Part shown: positions 27,508 to 36,418 of the stretch, one piece after another
Numbering within the stretch: the first letter of the stretch is position 1
How the letters are laid out: each line of letters opens with the position of its first letter
Assembly (NCBI GenBank): GCA_963710165.1
Contig: CAVPYZ010000004.1
Span: 682,001-746,000, forward strand
Length of the DNA: 64,000 bases
Reading direction: 5' to 3'
Source: JACKIP01 sp963710165
Lineage (GTDB): Bacteria > Pseudomonadota > Alphaproteobacteria > Micavibrionales > Micavibrionaceae
Made by a program: the position numbers and the translations under genes
Notes under the pieces: model-generated
Database searches by the model: none
Told to the model about the DNA's origin: nothing
What the model saw: only the letters and a program-made list of their open reading frames with translations

Positions 27508-27927
27508 ATGTGGATATCAACCGCACTTGCGACAGAAGCAACAACTAATTTTGAGGCTGATCCACCATCAATGGGGCAGGCATTCTTATATAATGCAGGT
27601 TTTATTCTTCTTGTGGTTATGATGTTCTATTTTATCTTTATCCGCCCACAGCAAAAGCGTATGAACGAACATGCCAGCATGCTAAACCAGTTAAAAGTTG
27701 GTGATAGAATTGTAACTGGCGGCGGCTTGGTTGGCTCTGTATCGCGTCTGGTTGATGATCGTGAAATAGAGGTTGAACTCGGCGACGGTGTAAAAGTCGT
27801 TGCGCTACGCTCAACATTATTGGAAAGCCCGATTTTAAAAGATACAAAGCCGAAAAAAGAGGTCGCAGCGAAAGATAAGCCTGCAAATGATGCGAAAGAA
27901 CCGAAGAAAAAAGCCGACAAAAAATAA
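27508..27927 (+). CDS. yajC: Preprotein translocase accessory subunit YajC
   Basis: 139 residues. One membrane helix (AGFILLVVMMFYFIFI) followed by the signature RPQQKRMNEHASMLNQLKVG and GDRIVTGGGLVGSVSRLVDD; the C-terminal tail is lysine/alanine-rich and probably disordered. YajC associates with SecDF-YidC. The secD and secF genes that usually follow are not here; a TerB-like gene does. Confidence 0.93.
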   Translation: MWISTALATEATTNFEADPPSMGQAFLYNAGFILLVVMMFYFIFIRPQQKRMNEHASMLNQLKVGDRIVTGGGLVGSVSRLVDDREIEVELGDGVKVVALRSTLLESPILKDTKPKKEVAAKDKPANDAKEPKKKADKK

Positions 27928-28007
27928 TTTACATAAAATTATAATAAAATAACAAGACTTCTTTAATCATTGTCTTGATACAATGATGGAAAGAAGGGGC
28001 ATAGTAT

Positions 28008-28403
28008 TTGAACAACGACATTCAACATATCACAGAAAGCCGCTTTTACATGTGGCGCGCCATCTTTGCGGTCGCACATGCAGATGGCATTGTCACGATT
28101 GAGGAAACCGATTTTCTATCCAAATGTTTTGGAAAAGACAATTTTTCCCCCGGGCAGCAACAGATTTTAATGCGTGATATGGGCGAGCCACAGAGCGTGA
28201 TGCATATGTTCAAGCATATTTTAAAAGAAGAAGACAAGCTGGACTTTTTCATCGTCGCAGAAGAGTTGAGTGAAGCAGACGGTGATTTTTCCTCGTCTGA
28301 AAAAAGATCAATTAACAGTTTGAAGAAAGAAGCTATATTGGGCTTTCCGCCATCGGAACTTCAGCAAAAAATTCTTGAGCGTAAGGTTACGCGCGCGCCT
28401 TAA
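28008..28403 (+). CDS. TerB-like protein
   Basis: 131 residues from a TTG start, chosen because a strong AAGAAGGGG ribosome binding site lies at 27991-27999 with eight-base spacing. The fold resembles TerB/DjlA N-terminal domains, with two acidic loops, AHADGIVTIEETDFL and EADGDFSSSEKRSI, separated by helices. Such domains bind divalent cations in tellurite-resistance and related proteins; a function here is not known. Its 3' end overlaps the convergent ABC-transporter gene by 17 bases. Confidence 0.65.
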   Translation: MNNDIQHITESRFYMWRAIFAVAHADGIVTIEETDFLSKCFGKDNFSPGQQQILMRDMGEPQSVMHMFKHILKEEDKLDFFIVAEELSEADGDFSSSEKRSINSLKKEAILGFPPSELQQKILERKVTRAP

Positions 28404-30000
28404 GATTAAGAGCGGCCTCGATCAGCGTTTTTGTATATTCTTCTTGCGGGTTTTCAAAAATATCTTTCGATAATCCTGTTTCCACAATCCTGCCGTCTTT
28501 CATAACAACTATCCTGTGTGCCATCGCACGAACAACGCGTAAATCGTGTGATATAAATAAATAACTTAGATTGCGGCTGTTTTGAAGCTCTCTTAAAAGC
28601 TCCACGATTTCAACCTGAATTGAAACATCCAGTGCAGATGTCGGTTCGTCCAAAACGATGAAATCCGGCTCCAATATCATGGCGCGTGCAATCGATATAC
28701 GTTGTCGCTGTCCGCCGGAAAACTCATGCGGGTATCGATGACGTACGGACGGATCCATATGCACATCCTCCAATGCTTTGATCACCAAATCATCCCGCAT
28801 TTGCGCGTTCAGTTTTTTCCTATGAACCTGTAATCCCTCGCCAATAATTTGCGAGACAGACAATCTGGGGGAGAGGGAGGCGAACGGGTCTTGAAAAACA
28901 ACCTGCATATCCTCCCTCAGGTATTGTAGGTCTTGTTTATTTTGGTTAGAAATTTCCTTATCATTGAAATAAATTGTGCCTTCGCTTGAAATCAATCTGA
29001 GCATGGCAAGGCCGAGCGTTGTCTTTCCGGAACCGGATTCACCGACTACGCCTATGGTCTCGCCTTTTTTTAAGGAAAGAGACATATCTTTGACCGCGTG
29101 CACAAATTCCGTTGTTTTACCAAAAAAATTCTTCTTGATCGGGAATTTGATATTCAGATTTTCAGTGCGCACGATAACAGGTGCGTTTTCCTTGACTGCG
29201 TGCGGGGCGCCTTTTGGTTGGGAGGTTAGCAGGCGCTTGGTGTAATCTTCTTTCGGGTTGGCAAAAATCTGTTTTGTATTATTGGTTTCGACCAGTTTTC
29301 CGTGTTGCATCACACAGACGCGATCCGACATATTCTCGACAATGGTCAGGTCGTGGGTGATTAATAAAAGCGCCATATCCAGCTCTTTTTTCAACCCTTC
29401 CAATAATTCCAGAATTTGCGCCTGTATGGTGACATCCAACGCAGTTGTCGGCTCGTCAGCGATTAAAAGATCGGGATTATTGGCGAGTGCCATCGCAATC
29501 ATAACGCGCTGTCTCTGTCCCCCTGATAACTCGTGAGGGTATGCGTTTAAACGGGTAACCAGACGTTCCAGACCGACAAGGCTTAGCAATTCTTTGACAC
29601 GCTCTCGCGCTTTAGATTTTGAAACGCCTTGATGAACGATTAACATTTCCGCAATTTGACGTTCTATGGAATGTAGCGGGTTAAGAGCGCTTTGCGGTTC
29701 CTGAAAAATCATTCCGATTTTTTGCCCACGTATAGAGCGCATTTCGGCTTCTGTTTTATTGATTAATTCCTCGCCATAAAAGCGAACGCTTGCATCTTTA
29801 TTATGTTGCGCAATCGGGTAAGGAAGCAGTTTCATGATGGAAAGTGCCGATACAGACTTGCCCGATCCTGACTCTCCTACCAGGGCGAGCGTCTCTCCCT
29901 TTTTAATAGAAAAGCTGACATTGTCGACGGCACGAAACGTGCTGTCTTTTGCTTTAAAATCAACACATAAATTTTGAACGTCTAAAAGGGTATCACTCAT
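28387..30000 (-). CDS. yejF: Duplicated ABC transporter ATPase, YejF type
   Basis: 537 residues containing two complete ABC ATPase domains, each with Walker A GESGSGKS or GESGSGKT (near residues 41 and 315), signature SGGQRQR and Walker B (LLIADEPTTALDV and FIVLDEPTSALDV). This is the layout of YejF, the ATPase of the microcin C / oligopeptide importer YejABEF, and of GsiA-like proteins. No yejA, yejB or yejE is near, so the ATPase must work with permeases encoded elsewhere. It is divergent from a histidine phosphatase gene. Confidence 0.88.
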   Translation of the reverse strand: MSDTLLDVQNLCVDFKAKDSTFRAVDNVSFSIKKGETLALVGESGSGKSVSALSIMKLLPYPIAQHNKDASVRFYGEELINKTEAEMRSIRGQKIGMIFQEPQSALNPLHSIERQIAEMLIVHQGVSKSKARERVKELLSLVGLERLVTRLNAYPHELSGGQRQRVMIAMALANNPDLLIADEPTTALDVTIQAQILELLEGLKKELDMALLLITHDLTIVENMSDRVCVMQHGKLVETNNTKQIFANPKEDYTKRLLTSQPKGAPHAVKENAPVIVRTENLNIKFPIKKNFFGKTTEFVHAVKDMSLSLKKGETIGVVGESGSGKTTLGLAMLRLISSEGTIYFNDKEISNQNKQDLQYLREDMQVVFQDPFASLSPRLSVSQIIGEGLQVHRKKLNAQMRDDLVIKALEDVHMDPSVRHRYPHEFSGGQRQRISIARAMILEPDFIVLDEPTSALDVSIQVEIVELLRELQNSRNLSYLFISHDLRVVRAMAHRIVVMKDGRIVETGLSKDIFENPQEEYTKTLIEAALNLKARA

Positions 30001-30055
30001 TGAAATTTATATTAGGGGCTATACTTACAGCAATCAATTCAAATATAAAGGAAGC

Positions 30056-30682
30056 ATGACAAGATTATTGATTATTCGCCATGGAAATACATTCGGCCCG
30101 AACGAAACCCCAACCCGTGTTGGCGGACGTACCGATTTGGCACTTGTTGAAAGCGGTATAGCTCAAGCAAGGGTTTTAGGAAGGCATTTTAAGGATAAGG
30201 AATATTATCCTGACGTTGTTTTCACGTCCGAGCTTAAACGCACACAACAAACAGCTAGATATATTCTGGACGAGTTATCGCTTGATCTCGAGTTGCAAAA
30301 GCTTGAAATGTTGAATGAAATAGATTACGGCCCCGATGAAAATAAGCCGGAAAAAGATGTGATTGAAAGAATAAGTCAGAAAGCGATTGATTTATGGGAT
30401 CAGAGCGGAATAGTCCCGACAGGCTGGGAATTTGATCCTGATAAAGCCATTCAGGATTGGAAGGAATTATCATCTAAAATACTGAAAGAGTGTAAGGATC
30501 AAACAATTATGATTGTAACCAGCAATGGCATCGCCAGATTTGCGCCTTACATAACAGGTCACTATGACGCGTTCAAAAATGCTCATAATATCAAGCTAAA
30601 AACGGGCGCCTATGGTCTATTTCATCATGATCACAACCAATGGAACGTGGTGGAATGGGGTGTTCGACCTGAAACCAGATAA
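30056..30682 (+). CDS. Histidine phosphatase family protein with altered second His
   Basis: 208 residues. The N-terminal motif IIRHGNTFGPNETPTRVGGR carries the nucleophile His9, and SELKRTQQTARYILDEL is typical. The catalytic Glu region is LNEIDYGPDENKP. At the position where the family normally has a second His (S-H-G), this protein has Asn157 in IVTSNGIARF. Activity as a classical phosphatase is therefore uncertain, though some family branches carry this pattern. It is not closely related to the truncated gene at the left edge. Confidence 0.82.
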   Translation: MTRLLIIRHGNTFGPNETPTRVGGRTDLALVESGIAQARVLGRHFKDKEYYPDVVFTSELKRTQQTARYILDELSLDLELQKLEMLNEIDYGPDENKPEKDVIERISQKAIDLWDQSGIVPTGWEFDPDKAIQDWKELSSKILKECKDQTIMIVTSNGIARFAPYITGHYDAFKNAHNIKLKTGAYGLFHHDHNQWNVVEWGVRPETR

Positions 30683-30846
30683 TTAGCTTAAGAAACACTA
30701 AGTAAGTTACTGATATATATCATATATTTTATTATATATGAAATTATTCCTTGATTCTCAAAAACGTTTATGAGATATTACTAATGCTTTCAAAATAAAA
30801 AATACTAATATAAGTTGCATTGAAATATGTGACATGTGTGGGCAAA

Positions 30847-31344
30847 ATGAAGTTATTAAAAGAAAAAGAAGTAAACCTTCAGGGATGGAGCGTTTTTTCT
30901 AATATAGAAAGACCGCATGCCGCCATCATTATGAGGGACCCGATTGATGCCGTTATCAAAGGTGTCAGATATCAGATTATTCCCGTCGAAAGTGACGGAA
31001 AAAATACCACGCATAAATTTATATTCGAAACGTGGATTTACAAAGCACGCGGCGCAATTGAACATCATACTTTTGCCTCCTTTTGTTTAACAAATCGTCC
31101 GCGTTACGACACAAAAGTTTCCAAATATATTAATGATTTGCGCATTTTGAATAGACGTGTGGAGAAGACAGAAAACGCTTCTACGTCAGTTATAAAATTT
31201 GCAAAATTTGTGATTGATCATATTACGTATGATGAACATTTCGATGTGTATCATGCTTTGGAAAATTTCGGTCTGATAGAGCATGAAGATGCGGTGGTTG
31301 CGCGTATGCCAACATCTTATAAAGAAGAGATGGTTTCTTATTGA
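30847..31344 (+). CDS. Protein of unknown function
   Basis: Not recognised. The frame is open from a TTG at 30820, but the ATG at 30847 (MKLLKEKEVNLQGW) is the more credible start, giving 165 residues. It appears soluble, with alternating strands (HAAIIMRDPIDAVIKGVRYQ, HKFIFETWIYKA) and a helical second half. There are no obvious catalytic motifs. It is convergent with prmA, 16 bases away. Confidence 0.5.
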   Translation: MKLLKEKEVNLQGWSVFSNIERPHAAIIMRDPIDAVIKGVRYQIIPVESDGKNTTHKFIFETWIYKARGAIEHHTFASFCLTNRPRYDTKVSKYINDLRILNRRVEKTENASTSVIKFAKFVIDHITYDEHFDVYHALENFGLIEHEDAVVARMPTSYKEEMVSY

Positions 31345-31360
31345 AACGACTTGATTTTCT

Positions 31361-32266
31361 TTAAGACGTTTTCTTTAAGACCAAAGTCGACCATTCTTTT
31401 ATTTTCTTATGATCAATACGTTCCAGAATTTGATAAGATTTCAAAATATCATCCGCTTGTTCATTGAGTAGGCCAGACAAAATTACATGACCATTTTTAT
31501 GAGTAGCTTTTATCAAATCTTGTGACATATTTTTGAGAGGGCCAGCCAAAATATTCGCAATAACAAGGTCATAAGGCTCATTTTCAATAGATAGACCAGT
31601 TTGAAACCCGTTCCCTGCGGCGCTTATAATATTATCTTGATCAATATGATTTAATTCCTGATGACGCTTTGTTACCTCAATGGCTTCGGTGTCTATATCA
31701 ATGGCAATAATCTGGCTTTCAGGAAACAGTTTTGCGGCTGCAATTGCCAAAATGCCCGATCCGCATCCCATATCCAGAATTTTGTCGGGAGCTATTCCCT
31801 GATTTTTCAAATCAAGTAGCGCTTTCAAACATCCTTCTGTTGTCGGGTGTTCGCCCGAACCAAAAGCGGTTGCCGCGTCAATCTTCAATAATATTTTATT
31901 AGGGGGAAGGTCGCCTTCATAATGGCTGCCAAAGATATAAAAATCTTCAATTTCAAAGGGTTGAAATCCCTTGTAACTTTCCGCTAACCAGTCTTTCTCT
32001 TCATCTATTTTTTCAACGCTCCAATCATCTTGTGAAAAGGAAACGTCAATATCTTGGGCTTCCGCCCATATATTCAAACGCAGTGTAAAATCTGTTAAAT
32101 CGGGGGACGTTTCTACGATCCAGCGCATCAGCCAGACGCTGTCCTCATCATCTTCAACCTGACGCCCTGCATAATAGCCTGTATTCAGGCCATCAAGCGC
32201 GGGGCCCAATTTCTCAAGAGCGCTTTCTTCAAGTCGGGCGGGGAGTGTTAAGCAAGCAATGTACAA
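31361..32266 (-). CDS. prmA: Ribosomal protein L11 methyltransferase
   Basis: 301 residues. The N-terminal substrate-binding domain is followed by the class I methyltransferase domain: AFGSGEHPTTEGCLKALLDL, motif I ILDMGCGSGILAIAAAKLFP, acidic DID after strand 2 and DLVIANILAGPL, the PrmA motif IV. It trimethylates lysines and the N-terminus of ribosomal protein L11. It lies 15 bases after the FYDLN-type gene on the same strand. Confidence 0.95.
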   Translation of the reverse strand: MYIACLTLPARLEESALEKLGPALDGLNTGYYAGRQVEDDEDSVWLMRWIVETSPDLTDFTLRLNIWAEAQDIDVSFSQDDWSVEKIDEEKDWLAESYKGFQPFEIEDFYIFGSHYEGDLPPNKILLKIDAATAFGSGEHPTTEGCLKALLDLKNQGIAPDKILDMGCGSGILAIAAAKLFPESQIIAIDIDTEAIEVTKRHQELNHIDQDNIISAAGNGFQTGLSIENEPYDLVIANILAGPLKNMSQDLIKATHKNGHVILSGLLNEQADDILKSYQILERIDHKKIKEWSTLVLKKTS

Positions 32267-32281
32267 TGAGGGGTCTGATGA

Positions 32282-32734
32282 CTATTTGTCATCATCCTCA
32301 TCAATATCTACGTCAAGATCATCGTCATCATCATCCAGATCATCAATACCAGCGGATAGATCATCATCATCCAGACCTATTTCCAGATCGTCGTCATCAT
32401 CATTGTCATCCAGATCGATGTTTTTATCATCATCGGATGTATCATCGCCGTCATCCACATCATCCAGACTGACAATATCTTTTTCAATATCGTCTTCTTC
32501 GTCTTCTAATTCGTCCTCTTCAACAACAGCTTCCTCTTTTGGCTTTTTCGCTTCGCTTGGGTCAACAGCTGTGCGGCTGCGACGTGACTTCACTTTACCG
32601 TCTACTGAAAATTCTGTCGAACAGGAGGGGCACGTAATCGGGCGATTATTCATATCATAATAATGCGTGCCGCAATTCGGGCAAATACGTTTCAGTCCGC
32701 GCGGGTCTTCGGCCAAAGTTGCTGTCATGTTCAA
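32282..32734 (-). CDS. FYDLN-acid family (TIGR02300) zinc-ribbon protein
   Basis: 150 residues. The N-terminal domain is a small zinc ribbon with Cys pairs CPNC (18-21) and CPSC (35-38) around THYYDMNNRPI, the variant of the FYDLN motif that names this alphaproteobacterial family. After residue 60 the chain is very acidic (VVEEDELEDEEDDIE and long Asp runs to the end) and likely disordered. Function unknown. ATG codons exist at residues 1 and 3. The acidic tail makes Ser- and His-rich antisense frames that are artefacts. Confidence 0.85.
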   Translation of the reverse strand: MNMTATLAEDPRGLKRICPNCGTHYYDMNNRPITCPSCSTEFSVDGKVKSRRSRTAVDPSEAKKPKEEAVVEEDELEDEEDDIEKDIVSLDDVDDGDDTSDDDKNIDLDDNDDDDDLEIGLDDDDLSAGIDDLDDDDDDLDVDIDEDDDK

Positions 32735-32923
32735 AATACCTTTTTCTGTTCTTTATCTTTTCTCGGGAAAACTGTCTTGTAAATGCCTGATTATCGCGCG
32801 GCTGTCAACTCTTCATCTTGCATAAAAGAAACCAATTCTTAAATGAACTAGGGTATGCTTGGGGCTATGCTTATCATTAGAATATGCTAGATTAAATAGA
32901 ACATAAGAATTCGGAGAAAATAT

Positions 32924-34067
32924 ATGCCTCATACAGACCTTCATCATTCAACAGTTATTTGCGGTTTTAAACGCTCCCCCATGCATTTCGCCAATAAGGG
33001 TGATTTGGCAAAAGTCCGCCCCGATGATATGGCGGCGGCGGTGATTAAGGCGTTGCTGGAAGATACGAAGGTTGATCAGAGCGCAATTGAAGATTTGATT
33101 ATGGGTTGTGCGTTTCCAGAAGCCGAGCAAGGGTTTAATATTGCCAAAATAGTCGGCCAGATTATCGGTCTGCCCGTGACCGTGGCGGGCGCGACCATTA
33201 ACCGTTTTTGCGGATCGTCCATGACAGGTATTCATTTCGCAACAGGCATGATCCAGTCGCATGCGGGCGAGGCCTTTATTTGTGCGGGCGTTGAGTCAAT
33301 GACTCGTATTCCGATGGGCGGCTTTAACCCGATGCCAAATCCTGCGCTGGGTGAAACCTATCCGCAAGCTTATATCGGTATGGGGCAGACAGCTGAAAAT
33401 CTGGCAAAAGAATATGATATTTCTCGCGATGCACAGGAAGAATTTGCCGTTAATTCTCATCATAAAGCTGCAAAAGCCGCAGAAAGTGGTAAATTCGATG
33501 ATGAATTGGTTGCTATCGGTGATGTGACGAAGGACGGGACTATTCGCGCCGAATTCATCAACGGAAAAACTGGCGACGCTTAATCCCGCATTTGATAAAA
33601 ACGGCACAGTAACGGCGGCGACGTCTTCCCCCCTGACCGATGGATCGGCGGCAACGCTTGTATGTTCAGAAGAATTTGCGGATAAGCACGGCTTACCAAA
33701 ACTGGCGCGTATTAAGTCGATAGCAACAGCGGGCTGTAATGCGGAAACAATGGGGAATGGCCCTGTACCCGCGACGCATAAGGCGTTAGAACGCGCAGGA
33801 TTAAAAATATCCGATCTAGACATTGTTGAGTTGAATGAGGCATTTGCCGCGCAATCTTTAGCGGTTCTTAAGCAGCTTGAAATCGACCAGAAAATTGTCA
33901 ATATCGATGGCGGCGCGATTGCGCTCGGCCATCCACTTGGCACATCTGGCGCGCGCATTACAGGCAAAGCGGCCTCTCTTCTTCACCGTGAAGGTAAAAA
34001 ATACGCCCTCGCCACCATGTGTATTGGCGGCGGACAAGGCGTGGCGACCATTTTAGAGAAAATCTAG
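32924..34067 (+). pseudogene. Acetyl-CoA acetyltransferase (thiolase), frame broken once
   Basis: A full thiolase in two frames. The 5' part (32924-33583) carries the nucleophile Cys in NRFCGSSMTGIH; the 3' part carries ELNEAFAAQSLAV, the catalytic His in IALGHPLGTSGAR and Cys in MCIGGGQGVA. Removing one A near 33557 (GAATTCATCAACGG) turns the junction into EFSTEKLATLNPAFDKNG, exactly the expected sequence, so the break is one inserted base. All active-site residues are kept. The length (about 380 codons) is normal. An SDR reductase follows at 63 bases, an association seen in beta-oxidation and polyhydroxybutyrate pathways. Confidence 0.88.
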
Positions 34068-34130
34068 TCTTTTTGACTTTCCCAACTTTGATTGTACTTT
34101 CTTAAATATAATCAAAATTCAGGAGAAAAT

Positions 34131-34871
34131 ATGTCAAAATTGAGAAATAAAACAGCCCTTATAACAGGTGGAAGCCGTGGTATCGGCGCATCGATTGCAA
34201 AAGCTTTTGCGATAGAGGGGGCAAAAGTATTTATCACATATAACAGTTCTCCTGATAAAGCGAATGATGTTGTGAAGGAAATTGAGGCGCTTGGCGGTGT
34301 GGCATCCGCCATTAAGGTCGACGCGTCCAAACCCGAACAAATCAGCACCGTGTTTAAAGACGTTTTGGCGCTTATTGATGGAAATATAGATATTCTGGTC
34401 AATAATGCCGGCATTGGTGCGGGCGGTAAAATCGGAAGTGAAGATGCCGGACTGGACGCATTTGATGAAGTTCTAAACGTCAATGTACGTTCAGTTTATG
34501 CGCTAACCCATGCCGCTGTGACGCACATGAATGACGGCGGTCGTATAATCAATATCAGTTCGATTTTAGGGGAGCGGGGTATTTTCCCGGATATGGGTAT
34601 TTATAATGCATCAAAATTTGCAGTGACGGGATTAACGCGCAGTTGGGCGCATGATTTGGGAGATCGGAATATAACCGTAAATGCCATCCAACCCGGCCCA
34701 ATTAATACGGATATGAATCCGGAAGAGGGAAGCGACATGGCGGACATTACCGCGCTCAAACGCTATGGCCAACCACCCGAAGTGGCCGCATTAGCAGTTT
34801 TTCTTGCAAGTGACGGAAGTTCTTACATTACCGGTGCCACAATGAACGTCGATGGCGGTGCCAATGCCTGA
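34131..34871 (+). CDS. SDR-family 3-oxoacyl-type reductase
   Basis: 246 residues from the ATG at 34131, which has AGGAG at 34121-34125; an upstream in-frame TTG at 34092 is rejected. A classical short-chain dehydrogenase: cofactor motif TGGSRGIGASIAKAFA, NNAG in ILVNNAGIGAGG, the catalytic Ser in INISSILGERG, and Tyr158/Lys162 in YNASK. The C-terminal SDGSSYITGATMNVDGG is typical of FabG-like enzymes. Adjacent to the thiolase, it may reduce acetoacetyl-CoA or another 3-oxoacyl substrate, but many SDRs look alike. Confidence 0.85.
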   Translation: MSKLRNKTALITGGSRGIGASIAKAFAIEGAKVFITYNSSPDKANDVVKEIEALGGVASAIKVDASKPEQISTVFKDVLALIDGNIDILVNNAGIGAGGKIGSEDAGLDAFDEVLNVNVRSVYALTHAAVTHMNDGGRIINISSILGERGIFPDMGIYNASKFAVTGLTRSWAHDLGDRNITVNAIQPGPINTDMNPEEGSDMADITALKRYGQPPEVAALAVFLASDGSSYITGATMNVDGGANA

Positions 34872-35021
34872 TCTTTTCTGAATAAGCTATTTTGAGTGTA
34901 ACTTATAATATTATTGCTTTTTTCTTATTCTTATCGAAATCCTATTGACCTTTCACATGCGACCATGCGTATTATGCATGAAGAAAAAATCACATAAGTG
35001 AGTCAAATAGGGAGATATTAA

Positions 35022-35848
35022 ATGGGTATTGCGTTAAAAACTTTAGGTGTGGGGCATTTCTTGCAGCTACTGTCACAGGAAATCAGGAAGCATCGGCGGA
35101 AAGCTTAATAACTTTTCCGACACAGGAAATAGAAGAAACTGAAGAAGCACCTGAAATTACCTATATAGATAAACATGCAATATTAATTATCGATGTTTCA
35201 AATTCAGTAGATGCTCAAGAAAAAGCAATGATGATGGAAGGCTATGCAAGAGCTCTTACATCGGAGGAAGCCAGTATGAATTTTGATGCTCCCACAACTT
35301 ATGCCATTAGCGTTATATTCTTTTCGTCTAATGCGTCTGAGCCCGTTACATACTTCGTAAATAATTCAGAAGATGCCTACGCCATGGCTGATCATGCCTT
35401 TTTTGATTTTGACGCAGAAAGAAGTCGTTCAACACCTATCGGTCTTGGAACACAGACGGACATCAGTTCTGCTTTGATAGAGGCTGAAAACCATCTCCGT
35501 GATGAAGAGGAGCAAGGCTTTCGATCCATATCAAAAACAATTGTTATTGCGGGTGATAACGGTCAGAACGAGCATGAAAACGGCGTACCATATTTGCGTG
35601 TTGAAACATTAGGAAATCTTTTCAATGCAAGTGTTTACAGTATTCCAATCGTACCTGCGGGGTATGATGGTACGCAGGAAAACTCAACTGTCAGCTTTTA
35701 TCGTAATCAACTTACAACTCCTATTGGTCTGACGTACTCTCAAGAAGGCTATAATGTGAGCGTAGAAGCAGGAGATGTTTTTCCTGCCAATGGATTTGAA
35801 GATATTCAGTCACCTGTTGTGCAGGCATTAAGAGTGGCAATGTACTAG
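35022..35848 (+). pseudogene. DUF1194 exported VWA-like protein, frame broken near the start
   Basis: The intact downstream frame encodes a von Willebrand A-type domain with the MIDAS motif DxSxS in LIIDVSNSVDAQEKAM, a Thr in GTQTDISSALIEA and Asp in TIVIAGDNGQNEHEN, as in DUF1194 proteins. The ATG at 35022, with GGGAG upstream, opens in another frame and stops early. Adding one A to the A5 run at 35036-35040 fuses it as MGIALKNFRCGAFLAATVTG then NQEASAE, a proper signal peptide. So one A is missing, real or sequencing error. The role is unknown; it should bind a metal ion outside the cytoplasm. Confidence 0.8.
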
Positions 35849-35864
35849 AATTCGGCGAATATCA

Positions 35865-35893
35865 TTGAATTTCTAATCTATTTCCCCTATATT
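35865..35893 (+). promoter_or_regulatory. Candidate sigma-70 promoter of the tmRNA gene
   Basis: TTGAAT at 35865-35870 and TATATT at 35888-35893 with a 17-base spacer. The predicted transcription start falls near 35900, just at the GTTGG/CCAAC hairpin that begins the acceptor-piece region. A good match to consensus; inferred from sequence only. Confidence 0.6.
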
Positions 35894-35899
35894 AAAGAT

Positions 35900-36245
35900 G
35901 TTGGGTAACCAACTATGACGCTAAACGCTTATTGGAATAAGCGCCGTGGACCCGGGGGCAGTACCCGGCGGCTCCACCAGTTAAGAGGGTTAGATATCTT
36001 ATCTGGTGGGGCCGAAACAGCTTCGACACACGTAGTAAAGAGTGAGTTTGCGTTCGGTATGATATCCGCCGTTACCGGGTTAATTTTTAAATGCAAATGA
36101 TAATACATTCGCACAAGTAGCTTCAAACGATAACGGCGCACGCGTCGCGATCGCTGCCTAATTTATTAGACAGAGTTACTTATAAATCCTGTGGGTAGCC
36201 CTACAGGTGGGGTCTGGGTCGTACCTTGCAACAGAATCGGCCCAT
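35900..36245 (+). ncRNA. ssrA: tmRNA, circularly permuted two-piece form
   Basis: The acceptor piece comes first: T-arm CCGGG/CCCGG with loop GGCAGTA, acceptor strand CGGCTCC, then A and CCA ending at 35979. A 28-base spacer (35980-36007) is removed, and the coding piece begins GGGGCCG at 36008, pairing over seven bases (one G-U) with CGGCTCC, followed by AAACAGCTTCGACA. The resume codon is GCA at 36093 and the tag frame ends in TAA at 36159-36161. The tag starts ANDNTFAQVA and ends ARVAIAA, 22 codons. Permuted tmRNA with ANDN tags is characteristic of alphaproteobacteria. It rescues stalled ribosomes with SmpB. The outer ends (35900, 36245) are approximate. Confidence 0.93.
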
Positions 36246-36257
36246 TTTATTTTTTCT

Positions 36258-36408
36258 AAGTAAACTTAGTTCCCTTATATCTCATAAAATCAATGACTTA
36301 AAACCGAAGTAAACTTAGTTTATTTCATACGTTGCCGTGGTGAGCGGAGCGACGCAACCTCATTCTGGCAAAGATTAAGACCATGGATTGCCGCGCTCCG
36401 CGCGCAAT
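36258..36408. repeat. Short inverted and direct repeats after tmRNA
   Basis: This spacer has no gene. It holds two copies of AAGTAAACTTAGTT (36258-36271 and 36307-36320), the first part of the palindrome CTAAGT-AA-ACTTAG; a hairpin-capable GTTGC/GCAAC pair (36331-36335 and 36354-36358); and ATTGCCGCG-CTC-CGCG-C-GCAAT (36387-36408), followed by GACAG. The last has the look of dispersed palindromic repeats found in other alphaproteobacteria. Whether it recurs in this genome cannot be seen here. Confidence 0.55.
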
Positions 36409-36418
36409 GACAGAATTT

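Noticed and set aside
32281..32520. GATGAT-type repetitive DNA as a tandem-repeat or CRISPR-like array
   Set aside because: It is the irregular codon repetition of an Asp/Glu tail with no spacer structure.
32245..32660. Ser- and His-rich plus-strand frames
   Set aside because: They are the complement of the Asp-rich tail codons of the FYDLN-type gene.
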